33,723 bases of DNA from Gammaproteobacteria bacterium (GCA_020851435.1 JADZCS010000086.1:1-33723); one strand, 5' to 3'. Counted from the first letter of the stretch, positions 20,244 through 30,786 are shown. A program made the numbers and translations. The notes: generated by a model from the sequence alone, not told the origin.

Positions 20244-21008
20244 ATGCTGGATCGAATTCTCTGCTTCTGCCAGGTGGGCTGGCTGGTCACGCTGGGGATC
20301 ATGACGCCGGCGGCCGCGCTCGCGTCGCCGTCCCCCGCGCTCACGGTCGAACTGGGCGCCGCCTGGCAGCTGCGTAACACTGTGCAGATATCAAACGAAC
20401 CGCCGAACACGCGGTTCAATATCGACGAGCTGACCGGCGACGGTCCGTTTCCGGCCGGGCGCGTGGTCCTCGACTGGCCGCTGAACGAAAAGCACCGTCT
20501 GCGATTCGTCATCGCACCGCTCGGCATCGAGGAGACCGGCACCGCTTCGCAGCCCATAGTGTTCCAGGACACGATCTTCGCGCCTGGCCCTGTCACTGTG
20601 AAGTACCGCTTTGATTCGTACCGGGCAAGCTATCGTTACGTGTTTCACGATAGCGAGCGGTGGAGTTGGTCCGGCGGCGCCACGCTGAATATCCGCGATG
20701 CAGAGATTCGTCTTCAGCAGGGTACGCTCTCGCGCGCGAAGAAGAACACCGGCGTCGTGCCGCTGCTGGCGCTGGAAGGCCAGTGGCGCTTTGCGCCCGG
20801 CTGGTACGGTGTGTTCGACTTCGAGGGCCTCGCCGCGCCGCAGGGCCGTGCGATCGACGCAGCGCTGAAGATTGCCTACGACGTCACGCCGAGCATCACG
20901 ATCGCCGGTGGGTACCGCATCCTCGACGGCGGAGCGGACAACGACGAGTTGTATACATTCGCACGCTTCGACTCTGCGGTAGTCGCACTGACGTGGAGGT
21001 TCCGGTAG
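20244..21008 (+). CDS. Outer-membrane beta-barrel-like protein
   Basis: 254 aa. A signal peptide covers about residues 1-28 (hydrophobic CQVGWLVTLGIM, ending AAALA-SP). The mature chain alternates polar and hydrophobic residues in strand-like segments such as VTVKYRFDSYRASYRYVF, RWSWSGGATLNIRDAEIRL and FARFDSAVVALTWRFR, with aromatic girdles and a C-terminal strand ending in W-R-F-R. This fits a small (8- to 10-strand) outer-membrane barrel. No specific family is recognised. AAGGAT precedes the ATG. It is divergent from the phospholipase D-like gene and convergent with kdpE, 31 bases from its stop. Confidence 0.7.
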   Translation: MLDRILCFCQVGWLVTLGIMTPAAALASPSPALTVELGAAWQLRNTVQISNEPPNTRFNIDELTGDGPFPAGRVVLDWPLNEKHRLRFVIAPLGIEETGTASQPIVFQDTIFAPGPVTVKYRFDSYRASYRYVFHDSERWSWSGGATLNIRDAEIRLQQGTLSRAKKNTGVVPLLALEGQWRFAPGWYGVFDFEGLAAPQGRAIDAALKIAYDVTPSITIAGGYRILDGGADNDELYTFARFDSAVVALTWRFR

Positions 21009-21039
21009 TCGCCGGCTCCACTCCACGGACTGGGTCTGA

Positions 21040-21735
21040 CTACGGATCGATCACGAGCCGGTATCCAACGCCCGGTTCGGTCACGAGAATGCGGGGTCTG
21101 GCAGGATCGGCCTCTATTTTCTCGCGCAGCATCTTCACGTAGGAGCGCAGGCCGCGTGTGTCGGTGACGCGGTCCGGGCCCCAGACTTCGCGCATGATCT
21201 GGTCCTGCGTGACGATGAGGCCGTGTCCGCGGGCAAGGCATGTGAGCAGTCGAAACTCGACTGGCGTGAAGTGCACGGCACCGCTGGTGCCCACGGCCTC
21301 GCGTGTTCCGAGATTTACCGTTAGCCTGCCGAAGCGCAAGGTCTCGGGCCGCTCAGCCGACCTCACGCTGCGCCTGATGCCGGCACGGACGCGTGCCAGG
21401 AGTTCGGTGGAACTGAATGGTTTGGTCACATAGTCGTCTGCGCCGCCGTCCAATGCCAGGACCTTGTCGGATTCCATGGTTCGGGCCGACAGAACGATGA
21501 TCGGCACGGGCGAAAACTCGCGAATGCCCCGGATCACGGCTTGCCCGTCCCGATCGGGGAGGCCCAGGTCCACCAGCACGGCATCAGGCTTGTGGCCCCG
21601 CGCTTCGATGAGTGCGCGTTCAGCCGTTCCCGCTTCAACGACGCGATAGCCTTCGGCCTCGAGCAGCGCCCTGAGTACGCTGCGCAGGTCCACGTCGTCC
21701 TCGACGATCAGGATCCGGAACATCGCGTCAGTCAT
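21040..21735 (-). CDS. kdpE: Response regulator KdpE
   Basis: 231 aa OmpR/PhoB-type regulator. The receiver domain has the acidic pair in VEDD, phosphoacceptor Asp56 (VLVDLGLPDRDG) and Lys105 (DDYVTKPF). The C-terminal winged helix contains VHFTPVEFRLLTCLARGHG and a DTRGLRSYVKMLREKIE recognition region typical of KdpE. When phosphorylated by KdpD it activates the kdp operon under potassium limitation or osmotic stress. The start overlaps kdpD by 8 bases, so the two are co-translated. A second ATG (MFRILIVEDD, residue 5) is also possible. It is the last gene of the operon. Confidence 0.94.
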   Translation of the reverse strand: MTDAMFRILIVEDDVDLRSVLRALLEAEGYRVVEAGTAERALIEARGHKPDAVLVDLGLPDRDGQAVIRGIREFSPVPIIVLSARTMESDKVLALDGGADDYVTKPFSSTELLARVRAGIRRSVRSAERPETLRFGRLTVNLGTREAVGTSGAVHFTPVEFRLLTCLARGHGLIVTQDQIMREVWGPDRVTDTRGLRSYVKMLREKIEADPARPRILVTEPGVGYRLVIDP

Positions 21736-24421
21736 GCGGCGTATCCACCGTGGGCAAGGTCACGGTGAAGCGTGCGCCAGCGCCCTCCTGGTTTGCCGCA
21801 AGGATCGTGCCTCCGTGGGCCCGGATGACCGCGCGACAAATGGCGAGCCCGAGACCTGCGCCAGGCACGTCGCCCTCGCTGCGGCCACGCTGGAACTTCG
21901 AAAAAAGCAACTCTGGATCGCCCGGCGGCAAGCCCGGACCGTTGTCCTCGACGGTCAGCGTGACCTGGCCTTCGCCGGCACTGCCACTGATGCGAACCGC
22001 TGTCCCCTCAGGCGTGTGTTTCGCAGCGTTCTCCAGCAGGTTGACCACCAGCTGCATAAACATGACTGCGTCGACGTATACGGGGGGCAGGTCGTGTGGC
22101 AGATCGACGGCCACGCTCCGCTTGCCGAGCCGCGATTCGACCCGGTTCAGCGCCAGTCCGACAAGGTCGTCGAGCGCCTCCCACTGTCGGCGCAATCGCA
22201 CGTGACCAGACTCGAAGCGCATCAGGTCCAGCACGTTTGATATCAGCTCGGACATGTCCCGCGCCCTGATGGCAATCTTTCTGGCGAGCGAGGCACGCGC
22301 TTCGGGCTCGATGGTCAGGCCGGCATCCGCGAGTGCCGTGCTCGCCCCCGTGATGACCGCCAGCGGCGTCCGCAGGTCGTGCGAGATCGAGGCGAGCAAG
22401 GTATTGCGCAGTGACTCTGTCTCCGCCGAAACACGCGCGGTCTCGGCGGCCTCCGCGAGCTGGGCACGCTCGATGGCGAGCGCGATCTGGCCCGCGAACG
22501 TCTCCAGCAGGTGGCGCTGCTCCGGCAGCAGCACGCGTCGCCTGTTTGACGGCAGCACGGCAAGCACGCCGAGCGTCCGCTCCGAACCGGCCAGTGGAAG
22601 GTAGATCGCCGGTGCCCCCGGCAGGGCGTCCGTTCCCAGTCCCGCGGGGCGTCCGTGATCGAAAACCCACTGGCCGATCGACAGGTCCGGTGCCGCGAAC
22701 GCTGTCTCGACGTCCGTGGGAGACCCATGTACGCGTCCGTGGGCGTCCGGCAAGAGAACGGCGGTCTGGCTGTCGAAGGTTTCGCCCACGTGCCTGATCG
22801 CGGCGTGAACCATGTTGGCCGCTCCGCGTGTCCCCGCAAGCTCGCGGCTCATGGCGTACAGCAGCGCGGTGCGCCGCTCGCGCGCACCGGCGATGCGTGT
22901 CTGCATGCGGACATTGGCCATCAGCGTGGCGATGGTCATCGCGACGGCGAGCATGACCGCGAACGTCACCAGGTACTGCGCGTCGGAGACTGCGAAGGTC
23001 AGTCGAGGCGGAACGAAGAAGAAGTTGAAGGACGCGATGTTCAGCACCGCCGTAAGCGCTGCCGGGCCCCGGCCGAGGCGCAACCCGGCGATCGCCGCGC
23101 CGAGCAGGTAAATCATGACGAGGTTGGTGGCGCTGAAGAACGGGTTCATCAGCAGGGTCAGGCCAGTGCAGGCCGCAGTGATGGCCGCAGCCCAGCCGTA
23201 GCGGTCCCAGTGTGCCTCCGGCGGTTCAAGGCGCGACGCACTCCTGGCAGTCGTAGCCATGGGCTTCTCCCGCTGCGCGATCACCGAGATGTCCATGCCC
23301 CGCGCGTGAGACAGAAGCTCGGCGACGGTCGATCGCCGCCAGAGTGCCTGCAGTCCACGGCGCTTCGGGTCGCCTACGACGATCCGGGTCACCTTGCGGG
23401 TTCTTGCATACTGCAGGAGCGCCGATGCGGCCGTCGGCCCGTCAAGCGTCACCGTCTCAGCCCCGAGCGACTCCGCAAGCCTCAGTACCTCGATACGCCG
23501 GTCCCGCTCAGTCTCGCCGAGCCGCAGCAACGGTGGCGTCTCCACGGCGACTACTATCCACTCCGCATCGAGCGCATCGGCAAAGCGCTTGCCGAAGCGC
23601 ACCAGCTCCTCGCCCTGGTCGTCCGGGCCGACGCCGACCAGGAACCGCTCCCGCGCCAGCCACGGACGCAAGGCTGGCTCGCGGCCGGAATACTGGCGCG
23701 CTGCCGCGTCGACACGGTCGGCCGTCACGCGCAGCGCCAGTTCGCGCAGGGCGAGCAGGTTCGGCTTGCGGAAGAACCGTTCCAGCGCGACCCCCACCTG
23801 GTCCGGCAGGTAGACCTTGCCCCTCCTGAGCCTCTCGAGCAGGTCTTCGGGCGGCAGATCGATCAACTCGATCTCGGTCGCGTCCTCCAGGATCCTGTCC
23901 GGTACAGTCTCCTGCTGGCGCGTCCCGGTGATCGCGGCGATCACGTCGTTGAGGCTCTCGAGGTGCTGGACATTGAGGGTCGTCCAGACATCGAGGCCGG
24001 CCTCGAGCATCTCTTCGATGTCCTGCCAGCGCTTCGAATGCCGGGGCGTCGGAACGCCGTCGATCAGGTTCGAATGAGCCAGTTCATCGACCAGGGTAAT
24101 GGCAGCACGGCGGCGCAATGCGCCGTCGAGGTCGAATTCGCGCCGCGTGACGCCGTTGTAGCGCACTGGGATGGTCGGCAGTTGCTCGAGCTCATCGAGC
24201 AGACCTTCGGTCTCCGGTCGCCCGTGCGGCTCAACGTAGCCCGCGACGACGTCGGTACCGGCGGCGCGGGCGGCGCGCGCGGCCTCGAGCATGGAGTAGG
24301 TCTTGCCGACGCCTGCCGAGGCGCCAAAGAAGATCCGCAGTCGCCCACGCCTCGCGCGCGCCTCGTCGCGTGTTACCTCGGCCAGCAGGCGATCCGGATC
24401 GGGACGGGAGTCGTCGATCAT
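21728..24421 (-). CDS. kdpD: Sensor histidine kinase KdpD
   Basis: 897 aa, full length. The N-terminal cytoplasmic KdpD domain has a Walker A motif (GASAGVGKT, 33-41) and the DELAHSN segment, followed by a universal-stress-protein-like domain (about 250-370). Four membrane helices (about 395-500; DUF4118) come next, then a GAF-like region, the phosphoacceptor His681 in SISHDLRTPLAVITG, and an ATPase domain (DNGPGLP, GAGLGLAI). It senses potassium limitation and controls KdpE phosphorylation. The ATG at 24,421 was chosen: it is one base after the kdpC stop and starts the conserved region at once. The frame is open 12 codons further into kdpC. Confidence 0.95.
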   Translation of the reverse strand: MIDDSRPDPDRLLAEVTRDEARARRGRLRIFFGASAGVGKTYSMLEAARAARAAGTDVVAGYVEPHGRPETEGLLDELEQLPTIPVRYNGVTRREFDLDGALRRRAAITLVDELAHSNLIDGVPTPRHSKRWQDIEEMLEAGLDVWTTLNVQHLESLNDVIAAITGTRQQETVPDRILEDATEIELIDLPPEDLLERLRRGKVYLPDQVGVALERFFRKPNLLALRELALRVTADRVDAAARQYSGREPALRPWLARERFLVGVGPDDQGEELVRFGKRFADALDAEWIVVAVETPPLLRLGETERDRRIEVLRLAESLGAETVTLDGPTAASALLQYARTRKVTRIVVGDPKRRGLQALWRRSTVAELLSHARGMDISVIAQREKPMATTARSASRLEPPEAHWDRYGWAAAITAACTGLTLLMNPFFSATNLVMIYLLGAAIAGLRLGRGPAALTAVLNIASFNFFFVPPRLTFAVSDAQYLVTFAVMLAVAMTIATLMANVRMQTRIAGARERRTALLYAMSRELAGTRGAANMVHAAIRHVGETFDSQTAVLLPDAHGRVHGSPTDVETAFAAPDLSIGQWVFDHGRPAGLGTDALPGAPAIYLPLAGSERTLGVLAVLPSNRRRVLLPEQRHLLETFAGQIALAIERAQLAEAAETARVSAETESLRNTLLASISHDLRTPLAVITGASTALADAGLTIEPEARASLARKIAIRARDMSELISNVLDLMRFESGHVRLRRQWEALDDLVGLALNRVESRLGKRSVAVDLPHDLPPVYVDAVMFMQLVVNLLENAAKHTPEGTAVRISGSAGEGQVTLTVEDNGPGLPPGDPELLFSKFQRGRSEGDVPGAGLGLAICRAVIRAHGGTILAANQEGAGARFTVTLPTVDTPHD

Positions 24422-24422
24422 G

Positions 24423-24995
24423 TTACCGCGCAGCGTCAAGCGCCAGGTTGAGTTCAAGTACGTTCACACGTGGCTCGCCAAGCACGCCGAACGTGCGACC
24501 CTCGGTGTGGCGGGCGACGATGCTGCGCACCATGACGGGCGTCCAGCCGCGCACGCGAGCGACGCGCGCCACCTGGTATTCGGCAGCGGCCGGGGAGATG
24601 TGTGGGTCGAGTCCGCTGCCGGAGGCCGTGACGAGATCCACGGGGACAGGGGCAGTATTACCCGGATCGGCCTCTCGCAGTGCCGCGACCCGTACCGCGA
24701 CCGCCTCGGCGAGAGCGGGATTCGTAGTCGCCAGGTTGGAGCCGGTCGAGGCGGCGCCGTTGTACGGCTGCGGCCTGCTCGCCGAGGGGCGTCCCCAGAA
24801 GTACTTCCTGCTCGAGAATGGCTGGCCGAGCAGGGCTGAACCGGACGCGCGGCCATCGCGCTCGATGACACTGCCGCCTGTCTGCGACGGAAACGCGAGC
24901 CTGCCGATGCCAGTTACGACCAGCGGGTACGCCACCCCAGTGACGAGTGTCAGCATCACGAAGACCCCAAGGCACGGACGGAGGATCGTGTTCAT
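24423..24995 (-). CDS. kdpC: Potassium-transporting ATPase subunit KdpC
   Basis: 190 aa, normal length. A single N-terminal membrane helix ([20 protein letters not shown], from residue 8) anchors a periplasmic domain. Signature segments are GSALLGQPF and YFWGRPSAS near 52-73, [17 protein letters not shown] at 77-93, [20 protein letters not shown] and the C-terminal [10 protein letters not shown]. KdpC stabilises the KdpFABC complex and supports high-affinity potassium uptake. GAGGTAAG precedes the ATG. It lies 9 bases after kdpB and one base before kdpD. Confidence 0.95.
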   Translation of the reverse strand: MNTILRPCLGVFVMLTLVTGVAYPLVVTGIGRLAFPSQTGGSVIERDGRASGSALLGQPFSSRKYFWGRPSASRPQPYNGAASTGSNLATTNPALAEAVAVRVAALREADPGNTAPVPVDLVTASGSGLDPHISPAAAEYQVARVARVRGWTPVMVRSIVARHTEGRTFGVLGEPRVNVLELNLALDAAR

Positions 24996-25004
24996 AACCT
25001 TACC

Positions 25005-27086
25005 TCAAACGACGCCGAGCGACCCGAGCATCAGGTCGATCAGCTTGATGCCGACGAACGGAACGATCATGCCGCCACCGCCGTAGATCAGAAGGTTTCG
25101 GCGCAGCAGGCGGGCGGCGGATGCTGCACGCGTGCGCACCCCCCGGAGCGCAAGTGGGATCAGCGCCACGATGATCAACGCATTGAAGATCACGGCCGAC
25201 AGGATGGCACTCTGCGGGCTGGCCAGCCCCATCACATTGAGCGAATTGAGCGATGGGTAGGTAGCGGCGAACGCCGCCGGAATGATGGCGAAGTACTTCG
25301 CGACATCGTTGGCGATCGAAAAGGTCGTGAGCGCGCCACGCGTCACCAGCATCTGCTTGCCGGCGTCAACGACCTCGATCAGCTTGGTCGGATTGGAGTC
25401 GAGGTCGACCATGTTGCCGGCCTCCTTCGCGGCCTGCGTCCCCGAGTTCATTGCCACGGCGACGTCGGCCTGGGCGAGCGCCGGCGCATCGTTCGTGCCG
25501 TCGCCGCACATCGCGACCAGATGCCCGTCCGCCTGGTACCTGCGGATCAGCGCCAGCTTCGCCTCCGGAGTAGCCTCTGCCAGGAAATCGTCGACGCCGG
25601 CCTCCGCGGCGATCGCCGCCGCAGTGAGCCGGTTGTCGCCGGTCACCATCACCGTCGTGATGCCCATCTGCCTGAGCTCGGCGAAGCGCTCGCGGATGCC
25701 GCCCTTGACGACGTCGCGCAACTCAACGACACCAAGCACCCGTGGCCCATCGGCGACAACGAGCGGCGTCGCGCCGCTGCGCGCCACATCGTCGACGATC
25801 CTGGTCACGGCGCCTGGCCAGGGGCCGTGCTGCTCGCGGACGAAGCGCTGGATCGCATCGGAAGCGCCCTTGCGCAGCGAGCGACCCTCGAAGTCGACGC
25901 CGCTCGTTCGGCTCTGCGCCGAGAACTTGTGGAACACGTGCGGTTGCGTGGCGAGGTTCCGCCCGCGCAGCTGGAACCTCTGTTTGGCCAGAACGACGAT
26001 CGACCGCCCCTCGGGCGTCTCGTCAGAGAGCGATGCGAGTTGCGCGGCGTCGGCCAGGTCCTGCTCCGCGATGCCCGGCGCAGGGTGGAACACGGCGGCT
26101 TGCCGGTCGCCGAGCGTGATGGTGCCGGTCTTGTCGAGCAGCAGCACGTCCACGTCGCCCGCGGCCTCGATCGCGCGCCCAGAGGTCGCTATGACGTTGG
26201 CGCGAACCATTCGGTCCATGCCTGCAATGCCGATGGCGGAGAGCAGGCCACCAATGGTCGTCGGGATCAGGCAGACGAGCAGTGCGATCAGGACCACGAA
26301 GGAGACGACTTCGCCACTGCCGGCGGCGGCCACGGCAAAGGCCGAAAACGGGGCGAGCGTCGCCGTGGCCACCAGGAATATCAGAGTCAGCATCGCCAGC
26401 AGTATCGACAGCGCTATCTCGTTGGGCGTCTTGCCGCGCTTCGCACCTTCTACCATCGTGATCATCCGGTCGAGAAACGACTCGCCAGGATCGCTGGTGA
26501 CGCGTACGACCAGCCAGTCGGACAGCACGCGGGTGCCACCAGTGACCGACGAGAAATCGCTGCCGGCCTCGCGGAGCACCGGCGCGGACTCGCCTGTGAT
26601 GGCGCTCTCGTCGACCGATGCAACGCCTTCGACGACCTCGCCGTCAGCGGGAATGGTCTCTTTCTCTTCGACGATGAAGAAATCTCCCTTGCGCAGGCGG
26701 TTGGCCGCGACCACTTCCCACCGAGCGGTCCGCCGGCCTTCCTCGAGAAGCCTGGCCTGCACTTCGCGACGCGATGAGCGCAGCGCGGCCGCCTGGGCCT
26801 TGCCACGTCCCTCCGCGACGGCTTCCGCGAAGTTGGCGAACAGCACGGTCAGCCACAACCACGTGGCGATCGAGAGAACGAAGCCCGGCTGGCCGACTCC
26901 ATCGACCGCACCGACAGCGGCCAGGATCCCCAGGATCGTCGTCAGTACGCTGCCTACAAACACAACGAACATGACCGGATTGCGGACCTGAACGCGTGGA
27001 TCGAGTTTTCGGAACGAGCCGGCAACGCCGGCGAGCGCGCCCTGTGCACTGAGGACGCTGCGCTTCTCGACCGCGGCATGCGACAT
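25005..27086 (-). CDS. kdpB: Potassium-transporting P-type ATPase subunit KdpB
   Basis: 693 aa catalytic subunit. The actuator motif TGES is at 164-167, whose serine corresponds to the inhibitory phosphorylation site described in E. coli KdpB. The phosphorylated Asp318 lies in DKTGTIT. The nucleotide and hinge motifs MVTGDN and [12 protein letters not shown] are present, as is the membrane-domain segment [20 protein letters not shown]. It hydrolyses ATP to drive potassium import with KdpA. TGAGGAA precedes the ATG, which lies 10 bases after the kdpA stop. Confidence 0.97.
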   Translation of the reverse strand: MSHAAVEKRSVLSAQGALAGVAGSFRKLDPRVQVRNPVMFVVFVGSVLTTILGILAAVGAVDGVGQPGFVLSIATWLWLTVLFANFAEAVAEGRGKAQAAALRSSRREVQARLLEEGRRTARWEVVAANRLRKGDFFIVEEKETIPADGEVVEGVASVDESAITGESAPVLREAGSDFSSVTGGTRVLSDWLVVRVTSDPGESFLDRMITMVEGAKRGKTPNEIALSILLAMLTLIFLVATATLAPFSAFAVAAAGSGEVVSFVVLIALLVCLIPTTIGGLLSAIGIAGMDRMVRANVIATSGRAIEAAGDVDVLLLDKTGTITLGDRQAAVFHPAPGIAEQDLADAAQLASLSDETPEGRSIVVLAKQRFQLRGRNLATQPHVFHKFSAQSRTSGVDFEGRSLRKGASDAIQRFVREQHGPWPGAVTRIVDDVARSGATPLVVADGPRVLGVVELRDVVKGGIRERFAELRQMGITTVMVTGDNRLTAAAIAAEAGVDDFLAEATPEAKLALIRRYQADGHLVAMCGDGTNDAPALAQADVAVAMNSGTQAAKEAGNMVDLDSNPTKLIEVVDAGKQMLVTRGALTTFSIANDVAKYFAIIPAAFAATYPSLNSLNVMGLASPQSAILSAVIFNALIIVALIPLALRGVRTRAASAARLLRRNLLIYGGGGMIVPFVGIKLIDLMLGSLGVV

Positions 27087-27096
27087 GGCTGATTCC

Positions 27097-28830
27097 TCAG
27101 GGGTGGTTCAGTTGCAGGTGCTCGGCCACGGGGCCAAGCGCCAGCGCTGGAACGAAGGTGAGCGCCCCGACCAGAATCACCACGCCGACGAGCAAGGTGA
27201 CGAACAGCGGGGTGTGGGTCGGCAGCGTCCCTGAAGTGACGGCCACGGCTCGTTTGGAGGCGAGGCTTCCCGCGACCGCCAGCACGGGAATCATCAGCCA
27301 GTAGCGCGAGATCCACATCGCCGACCCAAGTGTAAAGTTGTAGAAGGGGTTGTTCGCGGAGAGCCCGCCGAACGCGCTACCGTTGTTGTTGCCGGCGGAG
27401 CTGAACGCATAAAGAATTTCCGAGAAGCCGTGCGCCCCGGGATTGCCGACCTCCGCGGCGGCCGCCGGTAAGGCGCTGCCGATCGCAGTTCCCAGCAACA
27501 CCATGAAGCATGGGATCAGGATTACGAGCGAGGCCATTTTCACTTCGTACGCCTCGATCTTCTTGCCGAGGTACTCGGGCGTTCGCCCGACCATCAGGCC
27601 GGCAATGAACACCGCGACGATGGCGAACATGAGCATGCCGTACAGGCCGCTGCCAACGCCGCCGAACACGACCTCGCCGAGCTGCATCAGCCACATCGGA
27701 ACCAGGCCGCCGAGTGGCGTGAAGGACCCGTGCATGGCGTTGACCGAGCCATTGGAAGCTGCGGTCGTTGCAGCTGCCCAAAGCGCGGAGTTGGCAATGC
27801 CGAAGCGGGCTTCCTTGCCCTCCATGTTGCCGCCGGACTGCCCATCGGAGGCCACCTGGTCCACCAGGGCTGCGTCAAGGCGCGGGTTGCCTGCCTGTTC
27901 CGCCGCATAGCCGCCGAGAGCCAGCGGCACGAAGATCACCAGCATGGCGGCGAGCAACGCCCACCCCTGTCTCGTATCGCCCACCATGCGTCCGAACGTG
28001 TAGCACAGCGCGGCCGGAATCAGCAGGATCGCCAGCATCTGCAGGAAGTTCGACAGCGGTGTGGGGTTCTCGAAGGGGTGCGCCGAGTTCGCGTTGAAGA
28101 AGCCGCCACCGTTCGTGCCGAGCTGCTTGATCGCGACTTGGCTGGCGGCAGGGCCGAGCGGTACGGTCTGCTGCGTCACCTGGATCGTCACTGGCTCGAC
28201 GAGTGTCACCTGCCGATAGGGGGCCAGGCTCTGCACGGTTCCCTGGCTCATCAGCGCGATGGCGAGCAGCGTGGACAGCGGCATCAGGATGTAGAGCGTG
28301 CTGCGTGTAAGGTCGACCCAGAAGTTGCCGACGCCAGGCGCCTCCCGACGCACAAAGCCACGGATGAGCGCGACGAGGACAGCCATGCCGGATGCAGCTG
28401 AAACAAAGTGCTGCACCGCCAGCCCCAGCATCTGGGTCAGGTAGCTCATCGTGGCCTCGCCGCCGTAACCTTGCCAGTTGGTGTTGGTGGCGAAGCTGAT
28501 CGCGGTGTTGAAGGCGGAGTCCGGCGGCACCGCGCCGAAATCCTGCGGGTTCAGCGGCAGGCCACCCTGCAATCGCTGCAGCATGTACACGGCTGCGAAC
28601 CCGACAAAGTTGAATGCGAGCACGGCGAGCGCGTAGCGCCTCCAGTCCTGCTCGCACGACGGGTCGATGCCAGCAACCCGGTACACCAGGCGCTCGACTG
28701 GCGCAATCATTGGAGAAATCCAGGTGTTCTCTCCTTGGTAAACCCTGGCCATGAACGTTCCCAACGGACGCACCAGTGCCAACAATACGGCCAGGTACAG
28801 CGCGATCTGCAGAAGTCCGGAGCCTGTCAT
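27097..28830 (-). CDS. kdpA: Potassium-transporting ATPase subunit KdpA
   Basis: 577 aa polytopic membrane protein of the potassium channel-like superfamily that binds and conducts K+ in KdpFABC. Its four pore-loop selectivity regions can be read: [43 protein letters not shown], and [12 protein letters not shown] near the C-terminus. Length and number of hydrophobic segments fit the family (about 557-600 aa, ten helices). The ATG overlaps the kdpF stop as ATGA, and a GGAG inside kdpF serves as ribosome-binding site. Confidence 0.96.
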   Translation of the reverse strand: MTGSGLLQIALYLAVLLALVRPLGTFMARVYQGENTWISPMIAPVERLVYRVAGIDPSCEQDWRRYALAVLAFNFVGFAAVYMLQRLQGGLPLNPQDFGAVPPDSAFNTAISFATNTNWQGYGGEATMSYLTQMLGLAVQHFVSAASGMAVLVALIRGFVRREAPGVGNFWVDLTRSTLYILMPLSTLLAIALMSQGTVQSLAPYRQVTLVEPVTIQVTQQTVPLGPAASQVAIKQLGTNGGGFFNANSAHPFENPTPLSNFLQMLAILLIPAALCYTFGRMVGDTRQGWALLAAMLVIFVPLALGGYAAEQAGNPRLDAALVDQVASDGQSGGNMEGKEARFGIANSALWAAATTAASNGSVNAMHGSFTPLGGLVPMWLMQLGEVVFGGVGSGLYGMLMFAIVAVFIAGLMVGRTPEYLGKKIEAYEVKMASLVILIPCFMVLLGTAIGSALPAAAAEVGNPGAHGFSEILYAFSSAGNNNGSAFGGLSANNPFYNFTLGSAMWISRYWLMIPVLAVAGSLASKRAVAVTSGTLPTHTPLFVTLLVGVVILVGALTFVPALALGPVAEHLQLNHP

Positions 28831-28919
28831 TGAAATTTCTCCGGTTGGAGCAGCGCCACCAGCAGGTACACGCCGAGCGCAATGACCAGCACGAGGCCGA
28901 CGACTTCTACCGCAGTCAT
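28827..28919 (-). CDS. kdpF: KdpF subunit (30-aa membrane peptide)
   Basis: 30 aa: one hydrophobic helix (EVVGLVLVIALGVYLLVALL) followed by QPEKFQ. This ends in the P-E-x-F pattern found in KdpF, the lipid-like stabilising peptide of the Kdp complex. Length and position directly before kdpA match the family. Its stop overlaps the kdpA start and its own ATG overlaps the stop of another micro-ORF upstream. Confidence 0.9.
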   Translation of the reverse strand: MTAVEVVGLVLVIALGVYLLVALLQPEKFQ

Positions 28920-29008
28920 GGTGTGTTCCTCAGGTGAACGACCAGGCAATAGAACGCCCAGGTCGCGAGGCAGAGGACAAGCGAAATAGCGATGACCCAC
29001 CATTCCAT
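28916..29008 (-). CDS. Second single-helix micro-ORF ahead of kdpF
   Basis: 30 codons: MEWWVIAISLVLCLATWAFY followed by CLVVHLRNTP. It has one predicted membrane helix, an aromatic N-terminal cap and a basic C-terminal end. A good ribosome-binding site (CAGGAG, 7 bases before the ATG) and an ATGA overlap with kdpF argue that it is translated and coupled to the operon. Its size and pattern (short cap, helix, x-Y-x-L-V-x-x-L, short polar tail) resemble a diverged KdpF. It lacks the P-E-x-F ending. It could be a KdpF paralogue, an added Kdp subunit or a leader peptide. Confidence 0.6.
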   Translation of the reverse strand: MEWWVIAISLVLCLATWAFYCLVVHLRNTP

Positions 29009-29174
29009 GACAGTGCTCCTGTGCAGGAACTCAACGGGCCAATGCTGAGCTCGGCGGGCTACGGCGCACAGGCGTACACGTGTGAAAAATTGCGCGCGAG
29101 GGCGGCGGCAGCCGGCCGGAGGCACGCGCGGTGTATGCTTGGCCTGGCAGTTGCGGCAGACATGGAGGTCGCCG

Positions 29175-30782
29175 ATGCATCCGATGAGTCGCGTCAGCAG
29201 CGCGGTTGCACTGCTCCTCGTCACCCTGCAGCTCGCGCTCGCCGAACCAGTCGACCGCGAGATGATCGCGCGGATCCGGGACGAGGGACTGCAGCGCTCG
29301 CAGGTCATGGACACGCTGCGTGGCCTGACCGAGGGTTTCGGTGCGCGCCTCACGGCGTCTCCGGCGCAGCGCGAAGCCAGCACCTGGGCAGAGGAGCGGT
29401 TCCGGAGTTGGGGGCTCGTCAACGTTCACCAGGAGCCGTTCGCCTTCGGCGACGGATGGTCGTTCGCCGCGTGCGACGTGCGGGCGGTGGCCCCGTTCCA
29501 GGGTCCGCTGCGAGCCTTGCCCCTGGCATGGACCGTCGGCACGGACGGTCCCAGGCGCGGGCTCGTCACGAAAGCGAAACTGTCGGGCGAACAGGACTTC
29601 GAGGCGCTGCGCGGCAAGCTGCGCGGCAGGATCCTGTTCATCGAGCCGAACGTTCCGGCGCGGAAGCCGCCTGATCCGACCGAGGAGCGTCCTTATCGGC
29701 GTTTCGACGAGGCCGGTCTGCGCGAGATCGCTGCCGATCCGGCGACGGCGCCGCCTGAACCCACCTTCGTGGACCGAACCCGTGGGCGCTGGACCTTCCT
29801 GGATGCGCGCAACCGCTTCCTCGCAGAGGAAGGCGTGCTCGCCACAGTCGAACGCTCGACCCGGCCAGCGGACATCCTGTGGGTTGGGGGCGGCGGTGGG
29901 GGCGGCTGGCCGGAGCGCTCACGCGGAGTGCCCGGCCTCACCATGACCGTCGATCACTTCAATCGGGTTGCCCGCGCCCTGGAGGACGGCAAGCCGGTCG
30001 AACTCGAGGTCGACGTCGCCGCGAGCTTTCACCGGGCCGACGCGCCGGTGGGCAACGTTTTCGCAGAGATTCCCGGCGCGGGACGAAGCCCAGAGATCGT
30101 CATGGCCGGTGCGCACCTGGATTCGTGGCACACCGGCACTGGCGCGACCGACAACGGCGCTGGCGTCGCGGTCGTCATGGAGGCCGCGCGAATTCTCAAG
30201 ACGCTGGGCGTGAAGCCTCGCCGGACGATCCGCTTTGCCCTGTGGAGCGGCGAGGAGCAGGGCACGATCGGCTCAAAGGCCTACGTTCGCGATCACATCG
30301 CGACGCGCCCGCCACCGGAGTCCGAAGCCCAGCGCGCGCTGCCGGAGTTCCTCCGGCCGCCGACCTGGCCGATTACCCCGAAGCCGCACCATGCCAGGTA
30401 CTCGGCGATTTTCAACTACGACAGTGGCAGCGGCCGCATCCGCGGGATATACGCACAGGGAAACGCAGCCGTGGTGCCCATCTTCCGCGCGTGGCTCGAA
30501 CCATTCACCGACCTCGGCGCCAGCGTGGTGACGCTGCGTGGCGAGCAAGGGTCCGACCATGCTCCCTTCGATGAGGTGGGCGTCCCGGGCTTCATGTTCC
30601 TGCAGGACGAGCTAGAGTACAAGACGCGCACCTGGCACACGGACCTCGACACGCTCGACCACGTCTCGCGCGAGGACCTGATGCAGGCAGCGACGATCAT
30701 GGCGTCGTTCCTGTACCACGCTGCGGTGCGCCCGGAAAAGTTGCCACGCAAGCCGATGCCACAGGCACCGACCAATCAGTGA
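29175..30782 (+). CDS. Secreted M28-family zinc metallopeptidase
   Basis: 535 aa. A signal peptide (MHPMSRVSSAVALLLVTLQL, cleavage near ALA-EP at 23) targets it to the periplasm or beyond. The M28 di-zinc ligand set is visible: His314 in GAHLDSW, Asp326 in ATDNGAG, Glu360/Glu361 in SGEEQG (catalytic Glu and ligand), Asp416 in FNYDSGSG and His462 in GSDHAPF. A PA-like insert lies between the N-terminal strands and the catalytic core and includes a run of seven glycines after LWV. Such enzymes are amino- or carboxypeptidases; the substrate cannot be told. GGAGG is 6 bases before the ATG at 29,175. The next gene begins 4 bases after its stop. Confidence 0.87.
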   Translation: MHPMSRVSSAVALLLVTLQLALAEPVDREMIARIRDEGLQRSQVMDTLRGLTEGFGARLTASPAQREASTWAEERFRSWGLVNVHQEPFAFGDGWSFAACDVRAVAPFQGPLRALPLAWTVGTDGPRRGLVTKAKLSGEQDFEALRGKLRGRILFIEPNVPARKPPDPTEERPYRRFDEAGLREIAADPATAPPEPTFVDRTRGRWTFLDARNRFLAEEGVLATVERSTRPADILWVGGGGGGGWPERSRGVPGLTMTVDHFNRVARALEDGKPVELEVDVAASFHRADAPVGNVFAEIPGAGRSPEIVMAGAHLDSWHTGTGATDNGAGVAVVMEAARILKTLGVKPRRTIRFALWSGEEQGTIGSKAYVRDHIATRPPPESEAQRALPEFLRPPTWPITPKPHHARYSAIFNYDSGSGRIRGIYAQGNAAVVPIFRAWLEPFTDLGASVVTLRGEQGSDHAPFDEVGVPGFMFLQDELEYKTRTWHTDLDTLDHVSREDLMQAATIMASFLYHAAVRPEKLPRKPMPQAPTNQ

Positions 30783-30786
30783 GGAC

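Noticed and set aside
29009-29174. KdpE binding site or promoter ahead of the kdp operon
   Set aside because: The 166-base divergent spacer shows no clear repeat or -35/-10 pair that I could defend.
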